64,000 bases of DNA from NCBI GenBank assembly GCA_958450325.1, contig OY288242.1:25426474-25490473 (forward strand), written 5' to 3'. Positions within the stretch are counted from its first letter, which is position 1, and each line of letters begins with the position of its first letter. The position numbers and the translations under genes are program-made. Below, piece after piece: positions 1 through 12,076 of the stretch. This DNA comes from Agrostemma githago. Lineage: Eukaryota; Streptophyta; Magnoliopsida; Caryophyllales; Caryophyllaceae. Under the pieces are notes generated by a model. The model was not told the origin of the DNA, ran no database searches, and was given only the letters and a program-made list of their open reading frames with translations.

Positions 1-31
1 AAAGGCAAACAATTCATCGGGACGGAAGGAG
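1..31. mobile_element. Right end of a Stowaway-like MITE (partial)
   Basis: The bases at 19-31 read gggacggaaggag and are followed by TA. The reverse complement is close to the Stowaway terminal repeat CTCCCTCCGTCCC, which inserts at TA. The left end lies outside the window. Confidence 0.5.
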
Positions 32-254
32 TATATACTCACTCGATACCACTAAGATCTTCTCATTTATTCAAATGTGAGGATTATAATTATCATATAG
101 AAAGATTATTTTGGCACGGAAGAGTACAAAATACGGAATATACTATTAAAATCCATATAAAAAAAAGTTTCACAAATTACATAATATAAGTCTTACACCC
201 GGGAAAGTCCATTTTAAAATTTTTTTAAAAAATTTTCTAATGAAAAACTAAATA

Positions 255-345
255 CTCCCTTCATATCTATATGTTTGTCCACTTTCAATATAATACTCCA
301 CCCATATATTAAACAAAGTGGACGAACATATAGATACGGAGGGAG
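255..345. mobile_element. Stowaway-like MITE, 91 bp
   Basis: The element starts ctcccttcatatctatatg and ends catatagatacggagggag, so its ends are inverted repeats. TA flanks both sides (253-254 and 346-347), which is the Stowaway target duplication. It has no coding capacity. The ends and length fit short Tc1/mariner-derived MITEs. Confidence 0.8.
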
Positions 346-347
346 TA

Positions 348-737
348 GCTTTTTTACACAAAAGAGCGTATCACGGCGTGCTAACCATTAAAAAAAGTTC
401 ATTATTATACAATTTTTGATAAATATTTATGTATTTTACGGTATGTTAAAGAGAGAAGTGGATATCTCGAAATGTGAGATGACATAAACCGAGTATATAA
501 AAATATAAACAATATTTTTCATTAATTACACGTTATTTAATACTCCGTACATTTCAAGACATTACTCAAATATTTTGATTAGTTTTGCGATTTAAAACAT
601 ATTTTCCTATTTTTAAAGTACACAGTCGATAAATAGTAAAAATAAAATAATAATTTTTTTTATTTTAAATCTTAAATGAAATACTTTATAAGATAAATAT
701 ATTATAAATACCGTGCATTGCATGGGGTCTATACTAG
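348..737 (+). mobile_element. Helitron 3' terminal region (start not defined)
   Basis: Near 711-725 there is a small GC hairpin (ccgtgca / tgcatgg) in AT-rich DNA. It is followed 9 bases later by CTAG (734-737) and then T. A hairpin just before CTRR, with insertion between A and T, is the known 3' end of Helitrons. The 5' TC end could not be placed, so the left border is only the edge of the preceding MITE. No gene is visible inside. Confidence 0.5.
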
Positions 738-964
738 TATATATAGATAGATTACTCTGCTTGCATTGTAATTTCTCTATTTCATTGTTTTATTCCACCT
801 TAAAAATAATACATTTCTTTAAAAAATAATAAAATATACTCCGTATAAAAGTAGAGAGAAGAGCCCACATGAAGGCACGAAGGCCAAAAACGCAGCAAGC
901 AGATCCACTTTGTGCGCCTGATGGACAAAGAAGACGATTCAATTCTGATTTCATCTTTTACCTT
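738..964. other. AT-rich non-coding DNA
   Basis: No open frame or clear repeat boundary is visible. A TACTCCGTA word occurs near 838. The segment at about 860-950 is weakly similar to the distal end of the Athila-type LTR at 34719-35894 (reverse strand), so the LTR fragment listed next may begin here. Confidence 0.4.
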
Positions 965-1330
965 ATTTATATTATAATATTATATTATTATTATTAGAGT
1001 TTGGTAAGTGTTAGACTTACCTTAATTATTACAGTATTAGACTACTACTATTGCCCTAGTATTATTATTAGTGGATATCATGATTCCATATCAAGTATTG
1101 ACCCAAGTTTTCTCAAGATGACTATGTGTAACTAATTTCTGTCCAAGACATTAAAGCACTTGATTATCGGTTGTGAGTTTGAAAGTTTTAATCTTTATTA
1201 TTGATTATTGATTATTGATTATTGATTAATTGCTTGGTTTTATTATATGAATGTTGTTATTGATTGCTAGATGCGCAACTAGTTGTCATCGTTCTATTGT
1301 TAGTTTTGTTAATTGAACATGATTTGTTGA
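965..1330 (+). repeat. Diverged Athila-type LTR fragment
   Basis: This stretch matches the reverse complement of about 35390-35760 over several hundred bases. Shared words include gaatgttgttattgattgc, tatgtgtaactaatt and gagtttgaa. It is therefore a second copy of the LTR at 34719-35894, in the opposite orientation and interrupted by indels. It cannot be the partner LTR of that element, because partners lie in the same orientation. A short TGATTAT array (about 1198-1226) lies inside it. Confidence 0.65.
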
Positions 1331-1940
1331 TTAACTTGACTTTAGTAATTATTGAACAAGGAGGAATTGATTTTTTTTTGATTTGGGGTATTGGAAGATG
1401 ATGGGATTTGATAAGGTGAAGTTCAGAATTTGATTAGGATGATTTGGTAGTTAGATTTGATGAAATTAAAGAGGGGCTGAAGAGGATTTAGAATTGGAAT
1501 TGAAGATGGTGAATTGAAGAGGGAGAAGAAGGGGGAAATTTGTGAGGTTAGTCTGTTTTTGGATTTTTTTAATTAAGATTAGAAAACAGACCCGTAGGGA
1601 GAAGGAGAAGTACGCGACTCGCCTCGAGTAGATATGACTCGCGCGGAGGTCTGGAAAATTCAATTTCCGGGACGAATTTCTAGTTTCATCCTCCATTTTT
1701 ATGACCTCGTCATGATAGTCGCCCCGGGTTTGCGCAAGTCTGGAAAATCTGCATTTCTCGTTTCTACGAGTACTAAAAATTAGAAGATACTTAAAACTAA
1801 AATTTAAAATATAAATATAACAGACTCATTCTACGAAAAATACGAAAAACGATTATTAATCTAATATTATGAAAAATGACCCTTAATAAATTACAAATAA
1901 ATATACAAGAAATGGGTTACCACTAAAATGTTTAATAACC
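1331..1940. other. Non-coding DNA, origin unclear
   Basis: The first half is purine-rich (gaggaatt, gatgatggg, gagggagaag) and may be the downstream part of the Athila LTR fragment to its left. The second half is AT-rich. The open frames here are short and have no recognisable motif. Confidence 0.4.
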
Positions 1941-3300
1941 CAACGAAGCCACAATCTCGTTGGTCTAAGGGTTCAGAACTGTAACTTCCATCAAGATGAT
2001 TGACATAAATGTATTCCTCAAAACAATATGATAAATCCAACCACTAATTGTGCAAGATGTTTCTCTTCTTCAAGGCTAATAATGATCTGTCCAAATTTAG
2101 GTCAGTCAAATCCAAAATTCGTAGGTTACAACCTTACATCCCGATCTAATCTGTAAGGAACAAGGGTTTATCTATGTCAGCCAAAATTTTCTATAACATT
2201 AACAAGGACCTAAAATGGTACCACGACACTCAGGCCTAAACTTAAATAATGATTTATGATTCCAAAAGTCCACAACTAATCCATTAAATCGGCATTAGGT
2301 AGGAATCCCAAGTAATATTATTATTTACTCTTAACTCGGTTCTAAGTTGGGTATTACGTATCCATCAGACAGAATATACTCTATTCCTACTATCCAAAAG
2401 CATATTCGATTTTAAGTACTCCATATAATCTGGTAACCTATAACCCAAGGTCAACACTTAAGGCATGATCCTAATTCCATTAATTAACTAATACCATTCA
2501 AATCAAACCTCAGAAAGCTTACTAGACTAGATGAAAAGATACAACTCACAATCCTCAAACCATAGGTAATAAGAAGTTAACTAAACATCTAACATCTGTA
2601 ACTTCCAAAGGCTCACTAAGACAGAATTCGGTCTAACCAAAGAATTTCAAGAGGAAGATGGTAAAGTAGAAGAATAGAACAAGGATTCACCATAAGAATG
2701 AAGATGAGAATATAAGAGAAGAATTGGAAGAAGTAGAAGGTGGAAGATGAAAGAAAAGAATCAATGATCCTAGATAATTAAGATCGTAAACTAGAGGAGT
2801 ATCTTCTGGCCTTCGGAGTTCACAAAGAAATCTCACTGGATTTCTTCATATTATTGTAGAAGAACGAGTACACTAGTATTGGATCGCTCTATCTGGATCC
2901 AAAGTAATTTCACATTTGAGTCTGTTGCACCGTCGCGGAACTGGAATCTACTCTTGATCATCTGGCCTGTAGCTTAAGCAAAATGAACCAGGGCTGAAAA
3001 GTCACCATCGACATCTTTCTTGGAGCACCAAGTTGTCCACTCGAGTCAGCAGGAGTTGAGAGTGCTATGCAAGTCTCGTCCCAATTTGGAGCAGCATCAC
3101 ATCAACATCATGTCCACTCATCATCTTCTTTGACATATAAAACAAATATTCAATGCTAATCATTGAGTTTCAGGAACAGGAAATCTAATCAAATAAGTCC
3201 TTACTTGTTTCTACCCATCTCTAATGATATTTTTATTTACTGTTTAAATAATTTACTGGTATTTTCTCTATTTTCAGGTGTAAGCGTTGGGAGCAGTGAT
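1941..3300 (-). other. 5' leader of a Tekay/Del-type retrotransposon
   Basis: Read on the minus strand, this stretch follows the LTR (8256 to 3315) and the primer site (3301-3312), so it occupies the place of the untranslated leader. Words just inside the primer site, such as gatgggtagaaacaa near 3215, recur at the same place after the LTR at 60796-63576 (63653-63668), which supports a common family. No gag frame is open, so the element is either non-autonomous or cut before gag. Confidence 0.55.
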
Positions 3301-3312
3301 GCTCTGATACCA
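3301..3312 (-). other. Primer-binding site, initiator tRNA-Met type
   Basis: On the minus strand the bases read TGGTATCAGAGC. This is the sequence complementary to the 3' end of plant initiator tRNA-Met that many Ty3/gypsy and Copia elements use to start minus-strand DNA. It lies two bases inside the LTR end (TTACA at 3315-3319 on the reverse strand), as expected for a 5' LTR boundary. Confidence 0.85.
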
Positions 3313-3314
3313 AC

Positions 3315-6300
3315 TGTAATCCCCCAGAAATTCTAACGCAATACAGTGGCGGAAACACTGTAGAAGTGAGATTATAACACACTGTAACTATGTCTTGATT
3401 AAATAAAAATGATAAGTCAATACATAAGCCATAAAATAAAAATGGCTACAAAAATAAAATAAATAAAATAAAATCCATAAAAAAGGTTATAACAATTCAT
3501 AGTTCTATTAATCAGCGGAGCAGGATCCGTAACTACTCGCTAGCCCACCCGAAGAGAAACACATATACCTGCCATGTTAAAAACATAACAACCACAATCA
3601 GTGGGGAGCAACGTCAACATTCTCCTAGCCCTATAATCGGATTTTAAAACTGTAATTACTACTATAAAAAATAGTAAAAACGGAAAACAGTAAAACATTA
3701 TAATGAAAATAAGCTTTCAGTGAAAAACTTCACGTATCGAAACAATATAATAAAAATGAGTTTTCTGGAGAAAATATAAAACATTTGCCAACCTGCAACC
3801 AAATTATATAGATAATAATAAAAATAGTCAAAATGGCGTTATGGATAGGATTAGTGTAGACGGCTAGACTTTCACTAGGAGAATACTAAAAACTAGCTTC
3901 GAGAACTTAGTTCAAACAAATCAAACTTGGTTCTCTAACTAGGCTACTCAACCATAATAGGGCGACGACTTATAAATGCGTGACCCTAGTTTAAGACAAT
4001 GCACACCCCTCCTGGGATTACTTGTCACCCAGTCAACTTATAACGGCGACTTACTGCGAGGCCTAAGCTTAAGGTCAAAATGTACACTACTCCTGAGATA
4101 CCTGTCACCCGATTCAACAACTAATGTACCGATTCCTGATACACTAGCCTTATTGTTGATGGCAAAAACGTAAACCCCAGAATATATTACTCTAATCTCA
4201 CACTTGTCCTTATTCTATAACTCCAAAACAAAGCGATTATCGATATTCAAAAGATATAATCATTATAATAATAAGAGAACAAAAGGAGTAATCAGTATAT
4301 TCTAAAAGAGGAAACTTTCTATTTTAGGAAACTTCTATTTTTAGTAACTTTACTAAAAATAGCATCATATCAAAAATATCAAAAATATTAGTTCATACAA
4401 ATAAAATATTTTTAGTAAACGATATAGATTTATAAAACTAATACTTTCGGGCTTAACGATATTAATTGATAAAGTGAGAACATTTGGGTTTACGAAATTA
4501 TTCAAAAACCATACAAGTGTTTATAAAATAATTAAAAATGTCTTAAACACTTTAGTGCTACTAATTAGGGTGTTTCCAAAATTTATAAAATTAAAATTCC
4601 CTAATTATTATTAGTTTCGACAATACGAACATAAATAGGATTTTACGACAAATGTAAAAATAAATCTTTTAACGTCTTTTATTTAGTTTAAATCGTTAAA
4701 CAAATTTAGGATATGATAAGGGGTGATTTAACTCTCAAAATATCAGATTCAAGTATTTTCAAAATTAATGGAAAAACAATTCATTTTGGTGAAACGGAGC
4801 ATTTTAACGATAAACCGTAATTTTGTCCAAAATCAATACTATTAATTAAAGACTACGATAAATAGTACAAAAATTAAGTAAAATAGCTCAAATATATTTT
4901 TGGACATTTTGTCCAGAAAAATATTTTTTACAGAATCCATAAACTTGGTTTTTAAAGGGTTTTCTCGTTAATCGTCTAATCTCGACACGATTAATAAAAA
5001 TAGTAATTACAAAACGATTCATGTATTAATATCCAAAAATTATTATTGAGCTCAAAAATCATCATGTTCCAGAAACTATCCATTTTTCCAGATTTTCAAA
5101 ATTCCAGATTGAACAAATTTCGTTAAAACCGTCTTTTAAAACCCATTTTCCCAATTAACGATTCTCTTAATAAAACTTGTCGTTCCTAACATTTTCTTAA
5201 AATACTAAAATCATAAAAATATTTTTTTTTTCAAGAAACATCGGGAACACATTTTCTCCAGATTTAAAACAAAAACTAGAAATCAGAAATTAAAATGACA
5301 AACACGATTTTAACGATAAACGATGATTTAAAGTGCTTAATTAATTCACCCACTTAAAAATTCTGAAAAGTTATTAAACAATTCATAAAATTCGTTTTCA
5401 TCAGAAAGATTATCCACGCCAAATTTCAGATTAAAATAAAATGTTTAAGTGCTAGAACTAAAAATTGGCTCTTAGTCATTTTTGTCCGTAAACGATAATA
5501 ATTCAATAATCGATATCTAAAATATCAGAAAAATACCAAATTATCAAAAATCATCGAAAACATAATTTTTACTGATTGTATTCATATATTACATGTTTAG
5601 GCCAAAAATTACGATTTTACAAAATAATATAACAATTTAATCGTTAATATCGTAAAAGCGATAGAAATGCCGAAACATGCAAATTTTCGACTTTTACAAA
5701 TTTTCCAGATCATATGAAATCTATATATTGTCAAAAATAAAATATAAAAATATACATGCAATTACACAAATAAAATCATGCAATACCGAGTAACATCGAC
5801 GTTACCTCTAATCCAAATACGAGTCGATTATAAATTCGTCGGCTTCCGAATCATTCAAAAATCCTTCAAAACACAAAGAGTATGGTAGAAAAATACCATG
5901 AGAAAACTAAGAAAATCAAGGCAAATAACGATTGAAAACAACATGTATTATTACCTTAACGAAGGGATCGGAATGACGATTAACTTGACGATGAAAACCA
6001 GACGATTATGACTCGATTTGAGACAAAATTTTGCCTAGAAAGGATGCTGGAGTCACGGCCAAGGGGAAGAAGGAAGAAATTTTTTTGTATTTAATTTGCA
6101 AAAATGAAGGAATAGGAAATGGATGATTTTTCTAATGCATGAATGTTAATAAAATTTGATGAAACCTATGCTAAATCCCCCTAAATAAACCAACCAAAGG
6201 AGAGTAAGTGGAGAATGAAGAGGTTGCTCATTAAGCAACAAATAAATGGGAAAGAAAAAGAATATAACTTTAAATTTTATCATAATAAAATCAAATGTAT

Positions 6301-8256
6301 AAAGAAAAGTAGTAAGGGTGTGACAAGGAGGTGTGTCGGTCCAAAACATGGGAGAAAAGTCTCAAATAAGTTGTAAGTTGATAAAAAGAAGAATCGTAAA
6401 ATCGTTGAAGGTATTTCAAAGCAATTCGAGTAAACCTCGCGTTGAAAAATAATTATTTACGAAACTTCATAATAAAATCATTAAAGGCAAAATTTTCGTA
6501 AATAAAAACATTTCTTAGTTGAAAATATTATATAAATATTTTTAGACATTTGTAGGAAAAGAAATAACTTAAATCCGAGCTTAAAACGTTAATTCGTAAA
6601 GAAGTAGAATTCATCGCGGAAAAATTAATTAGTTTACGAAGAAAATTAAATAAATAGATTTAAAAGAATTAAAATCTTTTAAAACAAAAATAAATATCAT
6701 TAAACTCAAAATAAAAATAAAGCTTGGATAAAAATGATGAAACACAAGGCCGAAATGTGACAGAGTTATGACGAAGTCATAACGGAAAGGATAAAAACGC
6801 TAGAAAAATAGCGGGTTTTACAGTTTTGATAATTTTTTTGAAAATATTGCGTTTTAAGACAAAACAAAATTTAGTTTTTAGAAAGCAAATTTTGTAGTTC
6901 GTAAAATCAAATAAGTCGTTAGACGTTTTTCAATGACAGGTTCAAAAGTCCACTGACAATAAAATGAAAACTTAGACATATGAAATCTTTCGAAAATGTT
7001 AAATCGTTTTACATAATAATCTTATAGAAATCAAAATATTAGCAATTATGAAAGTTTTCGTAAAATTCAAACGCTTGAAAATAGAAATTTGAAACAATTT
7101 CGAAATACTTTAAAATAAATTATTAAGGTATTTTGACACAGAGCTAAATATAGGTTATCAACCAAAAATAAAACAAAAACGAAGTATAAAGTTCTTAGAG
7201 GTATAACTCGAAAATGTTAAATTCCATGATAACCGAAAAGTTTAAGTTGATCAAAGTTTTTACAAAACGGGGAGTTTTAAAATTTAAAAGTATGCCTCAA
7301 AAGATAAAATTTCTTGAAAATTTTAATTTAGTCCGACTTTTCATAAAATAGGTTCGGGAAAAAGGTAAACGGATAAATAGAGTCAAGGTCAATGACAAAT
7401 CAAAGCAAAAGTTTTCAAACCCGATAAAGAAGTCGAATGGATTGACCGAAGAAGAAGTAGCAGGACTCAAGAAAAGCTAAAGAGAGGACGAAATTGAGAG
7501 TCAAATAGAGCCCTCAAGGATTAGAGAATAAATTAACAATCTCGAGATTCCTAGCACGACTCCCACAAACACGGGTTTCTAATTATCATCAAATAATACT
7601 AAGTCCAATATTAGGCATTGGGTTGTCCAACTCAGTCTTACAACATCCAAAAATATCAACTGCTACAACCTCGAATAAAAGGTCTTGCATGATTATTCAC
7701 TTGTTCAAATGACACAATACTAATGCTCAAATGCTTTAGAATCTAATCTTATTAGTTAAGATTCCACAGTCCACAGAACACACCCAAACTCTTGATCGAT
7801 AAGGCTCCTAAAATCAAAGATCAATAAGCTCAATAATTAGACGATGAAATAATATTTTTCGATAAATAATAAATCCTCGTTAAAATGGATTAAATTGATT
7901 TCTCGAGGAAAGGTAATAGATGTTTTGACGAAACTTAAAATAAATGAGCTTCGAGCTGAAAATAGAAATTCGAGCTTAAATATAAATAAATAAAAAGAAT
8001 TTAGAATTTAGATCGCCGAAATAGACTTTCGATAAGAATTAAATTAAATGTATAAAATAAATCAAAACAGAAATAAAAATATGTTTTAAATATAAGAAGA
8101 GTTTCCGAGACAAAATAGAATTTTAGGAGTTTGAAACGATTAAACGATAATTTCGTTTTATAATAATTTTAAGAATTACGAGTTAAATCGTAATCTAAAT
8201 AAAAATACGAACATAACTTTAAATTAATTTAAATTTATAAAATTAGGGGTGTTATA
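3315..8256 (-). repeat. Long LTR of a Tekay/Del-type Ty3/gypsy element
   Basis: The LTR starts TATAACACCCC on the reverse strand at 8256 (the family start at 60796 is TGTAACACCCC) and ends GGGGGATTACA at 3315, next to the primer site. It is almost 5 kb, long even for this group, and may include undetected insertions. Blocks near its 3' end are shared with 45914-50439 and 60796-63576: the word gtggcggaaacactgta (3349-3365), the inverted word at 3572-3590 and cagtggggagcaacg (about 3599-3613). It abuts broken Athila gag at 8257, so it probably inserted there. Open frames inside are short and show no known domain. Confidence 0.75.
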
Positions 8257-8947
8257 GGTTTTTCATAGGCAGGGTCAAAAAGTCTCGAGGGTAAACATAA
8301 AACTTTCCCGAAATTATGACCAATGAAGACTCGAAGAGTATCGGTGGTGGTCCTTCCTCGTGAATATTAACTTCAGGAAATATGCCTCCCATTTCTCCCA
8401 CCTTTTCACTGCTGTTCATGCTCACTAATTCACTTCTCTTAGGGAAATCGTCTTTTGCCTTATCAAAAACAACTATCTTTTCTTCTCCTACTCCAACTTC
8501 CATTGTCTCCTCAATGGTCATACTCATATCCTCTTACTCATTCTCAACAATCATAACTATAGAATCTTCCAAGATTGAACTATCACTCATATCATTTTAA
8601 CTTGAGGAATCTTCCTCAACGTGTGTTTCGTTATCACAAGAGGAATCAATATGTGTAAAAACAGGATAGAAGAGGCTGAGGAGTATATCGAATCATCATA
8701 GTCATCCTCCTCGTCATCCCAAAAACCATCGTCATTATCACTAGCACACACTTTATAAGAGTGACATACCTCATCGGGTTCATGGAAGAGAGTGTCATGA
8801 AACTCTATGTTCTTACTAACTCTAGACTCCTTAAAATCAAGAGAAAACTCATCTTGCACCTCAGGTCTATCATCAGATTCTGTTATTTGCACTACATGAC
8901 TCTTAAGGTTCTTGATACTAGCATTGTTCACTTGATCGTATTGATCC
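8257..8947 (-). pseudogene. Athila-type gag, downstream fragment
   Basis: On the minus strand this is the continuation of a gag frame that begins right of 31848. Just left of the Tat element the protein has NNASIKNLKSHVVQI, which resembles the conserved ASIRNLE.QIGQLA region of Athila gag. It is followed by a long acidic stretch (DNDDGFWDDEEDDYDD near 8710). The frame fits that at 31848 across the Tat insertion when one copy of the 5-bp target duplication is removed. The left end is cut by the Tekay LTR. Gag would form the particle shell; this copy is dead. Confidence 0.65.
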
Positions 8948-9190
8948 TGATGGGGGTCGGTAGCCTGCCACGGGTCGCCCATTAATTCAGACCCCGGGGA
9001 AGGCCGACCCAAGAATAAGAAACGGCCTGCTTGGCAGGCCATCGGACCGAAGCCCAGTTGAAGTCTCCAAAAAGCCTCAGCTGCTCCCAGCTCCAAAGCA
9101 AGTCCCCCCTGCCTGCCATACAGGGCGCTCTGGCCCCTGGCAGGGCCAGAGGGAGGAATCAGAATCCCTCCGACCAGGCCTAAGGTAAAG

Positions 9191-9244
9191 AGGTATGAGT
9201 GGACGAGGTGAACCCACGTGTCACCTCCTCATCCACTCATACCT
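9191..9244. promoter_or_regulatory. Near-palindrome with central G-box in the LTR promoter
   Basis: The left arm (9191-9211) and right arm (9221-9244) are inverted copies apart from a 3-base bulge. The centre carries CACGTG (9215-9220), the core bound by plant bZIP and bHLH factors. It lies about 40 bases upstream of the TATA box. The 3' LTR keeps the G-box (31444-31449) and most of the arms. Confidence 0.6.
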
Positions 9245-9282
9245 CCTCTCTCCCTCTCTCCTCTCCCTCTCTTAGGGAAAGG

Positions 9283-9290
9283 TATAAATA
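9283..9290 (+). promoter_or_regulatory. TATA box of the 5' LTR
   Basis: TATAAATA follows a CT-rich tract and stands alone in the LTR. The same word is at 31512-31519 in the 3' LTR. Transcription of the retrotransposon RNA would start roughly 30 bases downstream. Confidence 0.7.
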
Positions 9291-9613
9291 CTTTGCCACT
9301 TCGCACATAAAAAGGATTCGACTTTCTCTCTCTAGACTCTCACTCTAAAAACCGCCACCTTACTCCTCACGAGTAAGGTTCATTAAGGCATTTCACGGAC
9401 TGACTTAGACATCGGAGAGGGTTCCCTCGGACACCTCCGAGGCCCTGGGCGTTCCTTGTGCAGGGTGCAGGCCAACTCCGCCGGGAAGGTCTGACTACCA
9501 GAGTGAGAGGAAGGAGGGATCTGAGAGATTTTATGATCACCACCAAAGTAACAACATCGAATACTGAAGACCCGGATCCGATTCGGGTTAATTGTTTCCG
9601 CTCCGGAACAATT

Positions 9614-9631
9614 TGGCGCTGTCTGTGGGGA
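9614..9631 (+). other. Primer-binding site of the Tat element
   Basis: TGGCGCTGTCTGTGGGGA begins three bases after the LTR end. It starts with TGG, the complement of the tRNA CCA tail. I do not assign the tRNA from memory. Confidence 0.75.
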
Positions 9632-9685
9632 AGAATTCGGTTGTGCTCACGAGTTACCCACAAAAATCAACCACAATTAAACAAC

Positions 9686-11554
9686 ATGCCTGAAATTGTT
9701 GAAGCCAGTTCTGGGGAGGGTCCGACGGTACCACCGGTGATCCCCCTGTATGGCATGCCTCCACCTGGGACGACACCGGCTGCTACAATCCCAGGAGTAG
9801 GGCGAGCGAGCCTTCAAGGAGCGCCCACCGGAGAAACTACGGTTGCAGCTAGGTAGGTCGGCCATCAGAGGCCTAGCTTGAACCTCACCTCTGCCCAGGT
9901 TCCACAGACCGTTGCTTTCTTCTCGGCCATGCTCAACCAGGAGCTCACTCCAGAGGACCTGGTCGGCAGGATCGCAACGACCCCCAGGCAACTTCACTTT
10001 GAGGGAGTGGAAGGAGCTGGGGGCACGAAGCGAACCGCCGCCAGGAATGTCCAGAGAAAGGCAAGGAAGACAGGTCAGGGGTATGTACAGGCCCAAAAGC
10101 GCCTCACCAAAAATCAGGAGCAGCCTGCTCAGCAGCAAGCCTTTTCCATACATACCACTGAGTCCACCTCAGCCATGAAGAAAAGGGGCTTGTACCAGGA
10201 TCTCTAGGATCGGATGAGGCACAGGGAGCCGGCGTCGAAACGCCTGGGGGAGAAGCAGGGAGATGTCTTCTCCAGGCTAACACCGGCCGAGTCACAACGA
10301 GCTCCAGAGCTGTCCCGGAGCCTGCAATCAAGACTCAACCATAGGAAGCCACCGGAGTCATAACACCGTCAGGGTGACAATCTGGAACCACCCTAGGGAA
10401 AGCGACCCAGGCATCACTCTCCTGCAAGAGAAGATGAAGCCATGAGTAGACAGGCACCCCGGTACCGCTCCCCCAGCATTAGAAAACCGACCCCTGGCAA
10501 AAGGGATGACTACAGTTACCAATCCGTTGGGAGCAGGTTGAAAATGACGGGCAGGTCCACAAAGACTCCGCTTCACCCTGAGGTGCAGGGATACCATATC
10601 CCAAAAATTAAAATGCCTTCTGTCAAGTTTGACGGAACCACTGACCCAGAAGACCATCTGGCGGCCTACGAGAGCCATATGGGAATGTACGATGTCGATG
10701 ATGCAGTTTGGTGCAAGGTCTTCCCCACCACCCTAGTGGGGCTGGCACAAGGATGGTTTAGGGACCTGCCGCAGGGTTCGGTTAGTTATTTCATAGAGCT
10801 GGCTAAAGCCTTCCTGGATCAATATGCAGGGAACAAAAGGCGCTGGCTAACCCAATTCGACCTGATGACCCTGAGACAGAAGAAAGGTGAAACTGTCAGG
10901 GAATATTTGAAGAGGTTTGACCTGTCTTTCCAGCAAGTCAAAGAAATCGACGACCCAACTGCAGCATACGCCCTGACCAACTCGTTGCTCCCAGGGGAGA
11001 TGAAGAATCAAATGATCAAAGCCCAACCAGAAACTCTGGCCAAGGCTCAGAAAATTGCCGAAGGCTTCATACTGCAGGAGAAGTTCCATAGCCTGCCGGA
11101 CACCCCCACAGGGCCTTCCAGGCCGCAGGGGGGACCGCAGGGTGGACCGCAGGGTGGACGCAGCAGAGGCGGGGCAAACAAATAAAGAGCTGAGGAAGGG
11201 GATACCTCGAGGAAGGAGCGTACAACATATCAGCCCAGGTTTGATAGCTACACGGCCCTCAATAGGTCAAGAGCAGAAATTTTTGAGTTAGAAAAAGAAA
11301 CGGATAAGTGGAACCGCCCAAGTAAACCGCGCAGTCCGAGAGGTGATCCCAAGAAGTTTTGCACGTTTCATGACTGTGCCGGACATACCACTGAAGAATG
11401 TCGCCACCTGAATGATGAGATCGAGAAGCTCATCAGAAATGGTTGGTTAAGCGCCTATGCGACAAGGAATAAGAGCCAGAAAGAGCAGGCGGATAAGCCT
11501 GAAGGTTCAGTACAAAATCGCCTGATAATTCACGTGGTGTTTGGAGACGCATAA
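9686..11554 (+). pseudogene. Tat gag (capsid and nucleocapsid), several stops
   Basis: The frame opens at the ATG at 9686, about 55 bases after the primer site, and stays in one frame through gag. In-frame stops lie at 9854, 10205, 10361, 10394, 11183 and 11552. The retrotransposon gag core is clear at about 10620-10960 (VKFDGTTDPEDHL, WFRDLP, REYLKRF). A zinc knuckle follows near 11360 (CTFHDCAGHTTEEC, pattern CX4CX4HX4C shortened). Gag would package the RNA into cytoplasmic particles. A glycine- and glutamine-rich repeat (GGPQGGPQGG) precedes the stop at 11183. The stops make it inactive unless read through. Confidence 0.88.
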
Positions 11555-11560
11555 GGCCAG

Positions 11561-12076
11561 ATGAGTAAGAGAGGCCAGAAAAGACAAATCAGAGTACTGC
11601 GAAACCAGATATGCTATGCTGAGAGGGCAGACAACCTAAAGGGCCTAACCCTGACCATCACCCCCCAGGATGCAGGACGGGTGATATACCCACACAGAGA
11701 CCCCCTGGTCCTATCTCTAGACATCAACAACCACATTGTGAGAAGGTGTATGGTGGATACAAGAGCCTACACCAACCTGCTATACAAAGATGCGTTCGAC
11801 AAGATGAACTTATTAAAGAGGCACCTGGAGCCTGCCCCCGGATCACTGTACGTGTTCAGCGGAGCAGGCGTGCTCCCAATGGGGATCATTGATCTACCAG
11901 TGACGTTTGGAGAGGGAGTCTCAGCCAGAAATATCAGGGCATCATTCGTTGTGGTGGACGCAAAATCGGCGTATAACGCCCTGATAGGCAGGGCTACCCT
12001 GGATGAGATTGAGGCTGCCATATCAATCAGAGCCTTGACCATAGCCTACGTCACAGATTTTGGCATGGAAGGGTAG
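11561..12076 (+). pseudogene. Tat aspartic protease domain, active site altered
   Basis: The domain continues the gag frame and resembles retropepsin-type proteases that cut gag-pol. The expected catalytic triplet Asp-Thr-Gly reads Asp-Thr-Arg at 11756-11764. The flap and hydrophobic strand region (FSGAGVLPMGII) and the closing ALIGRATLDE block (like the ALLGRDWL region of the family) are visible further on. The frame ends at TAG 12074. The lost glycine and the stop both argue for a dead enzyme. Confidence 0.8.

Larger units (their letters stand above)
8948..9610 (+). repeat. 5' LTR of the Tat element
   Basis: The copy starts TGATGGGGGTCGG and ends CTCCGGAACA. It matches 31176-31847 over its whole length with scattered substitutions and a small length difference near 9345-9375. 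It contains a near-palindrome with a central G-box (9191-9244), a pyrimidine-rich tract and a TATA box (9283-9290), then the transcribed part. Its GC content is clearly above that of the AT-rich surroundings. Confidence 0.92.

Noticed and set aside
1466..1696. Minus-strand frame of 76 codons
   Set aside because: No domain, and it lies in purine-rich DNA that is probably the downstream part of an LTR fragment.
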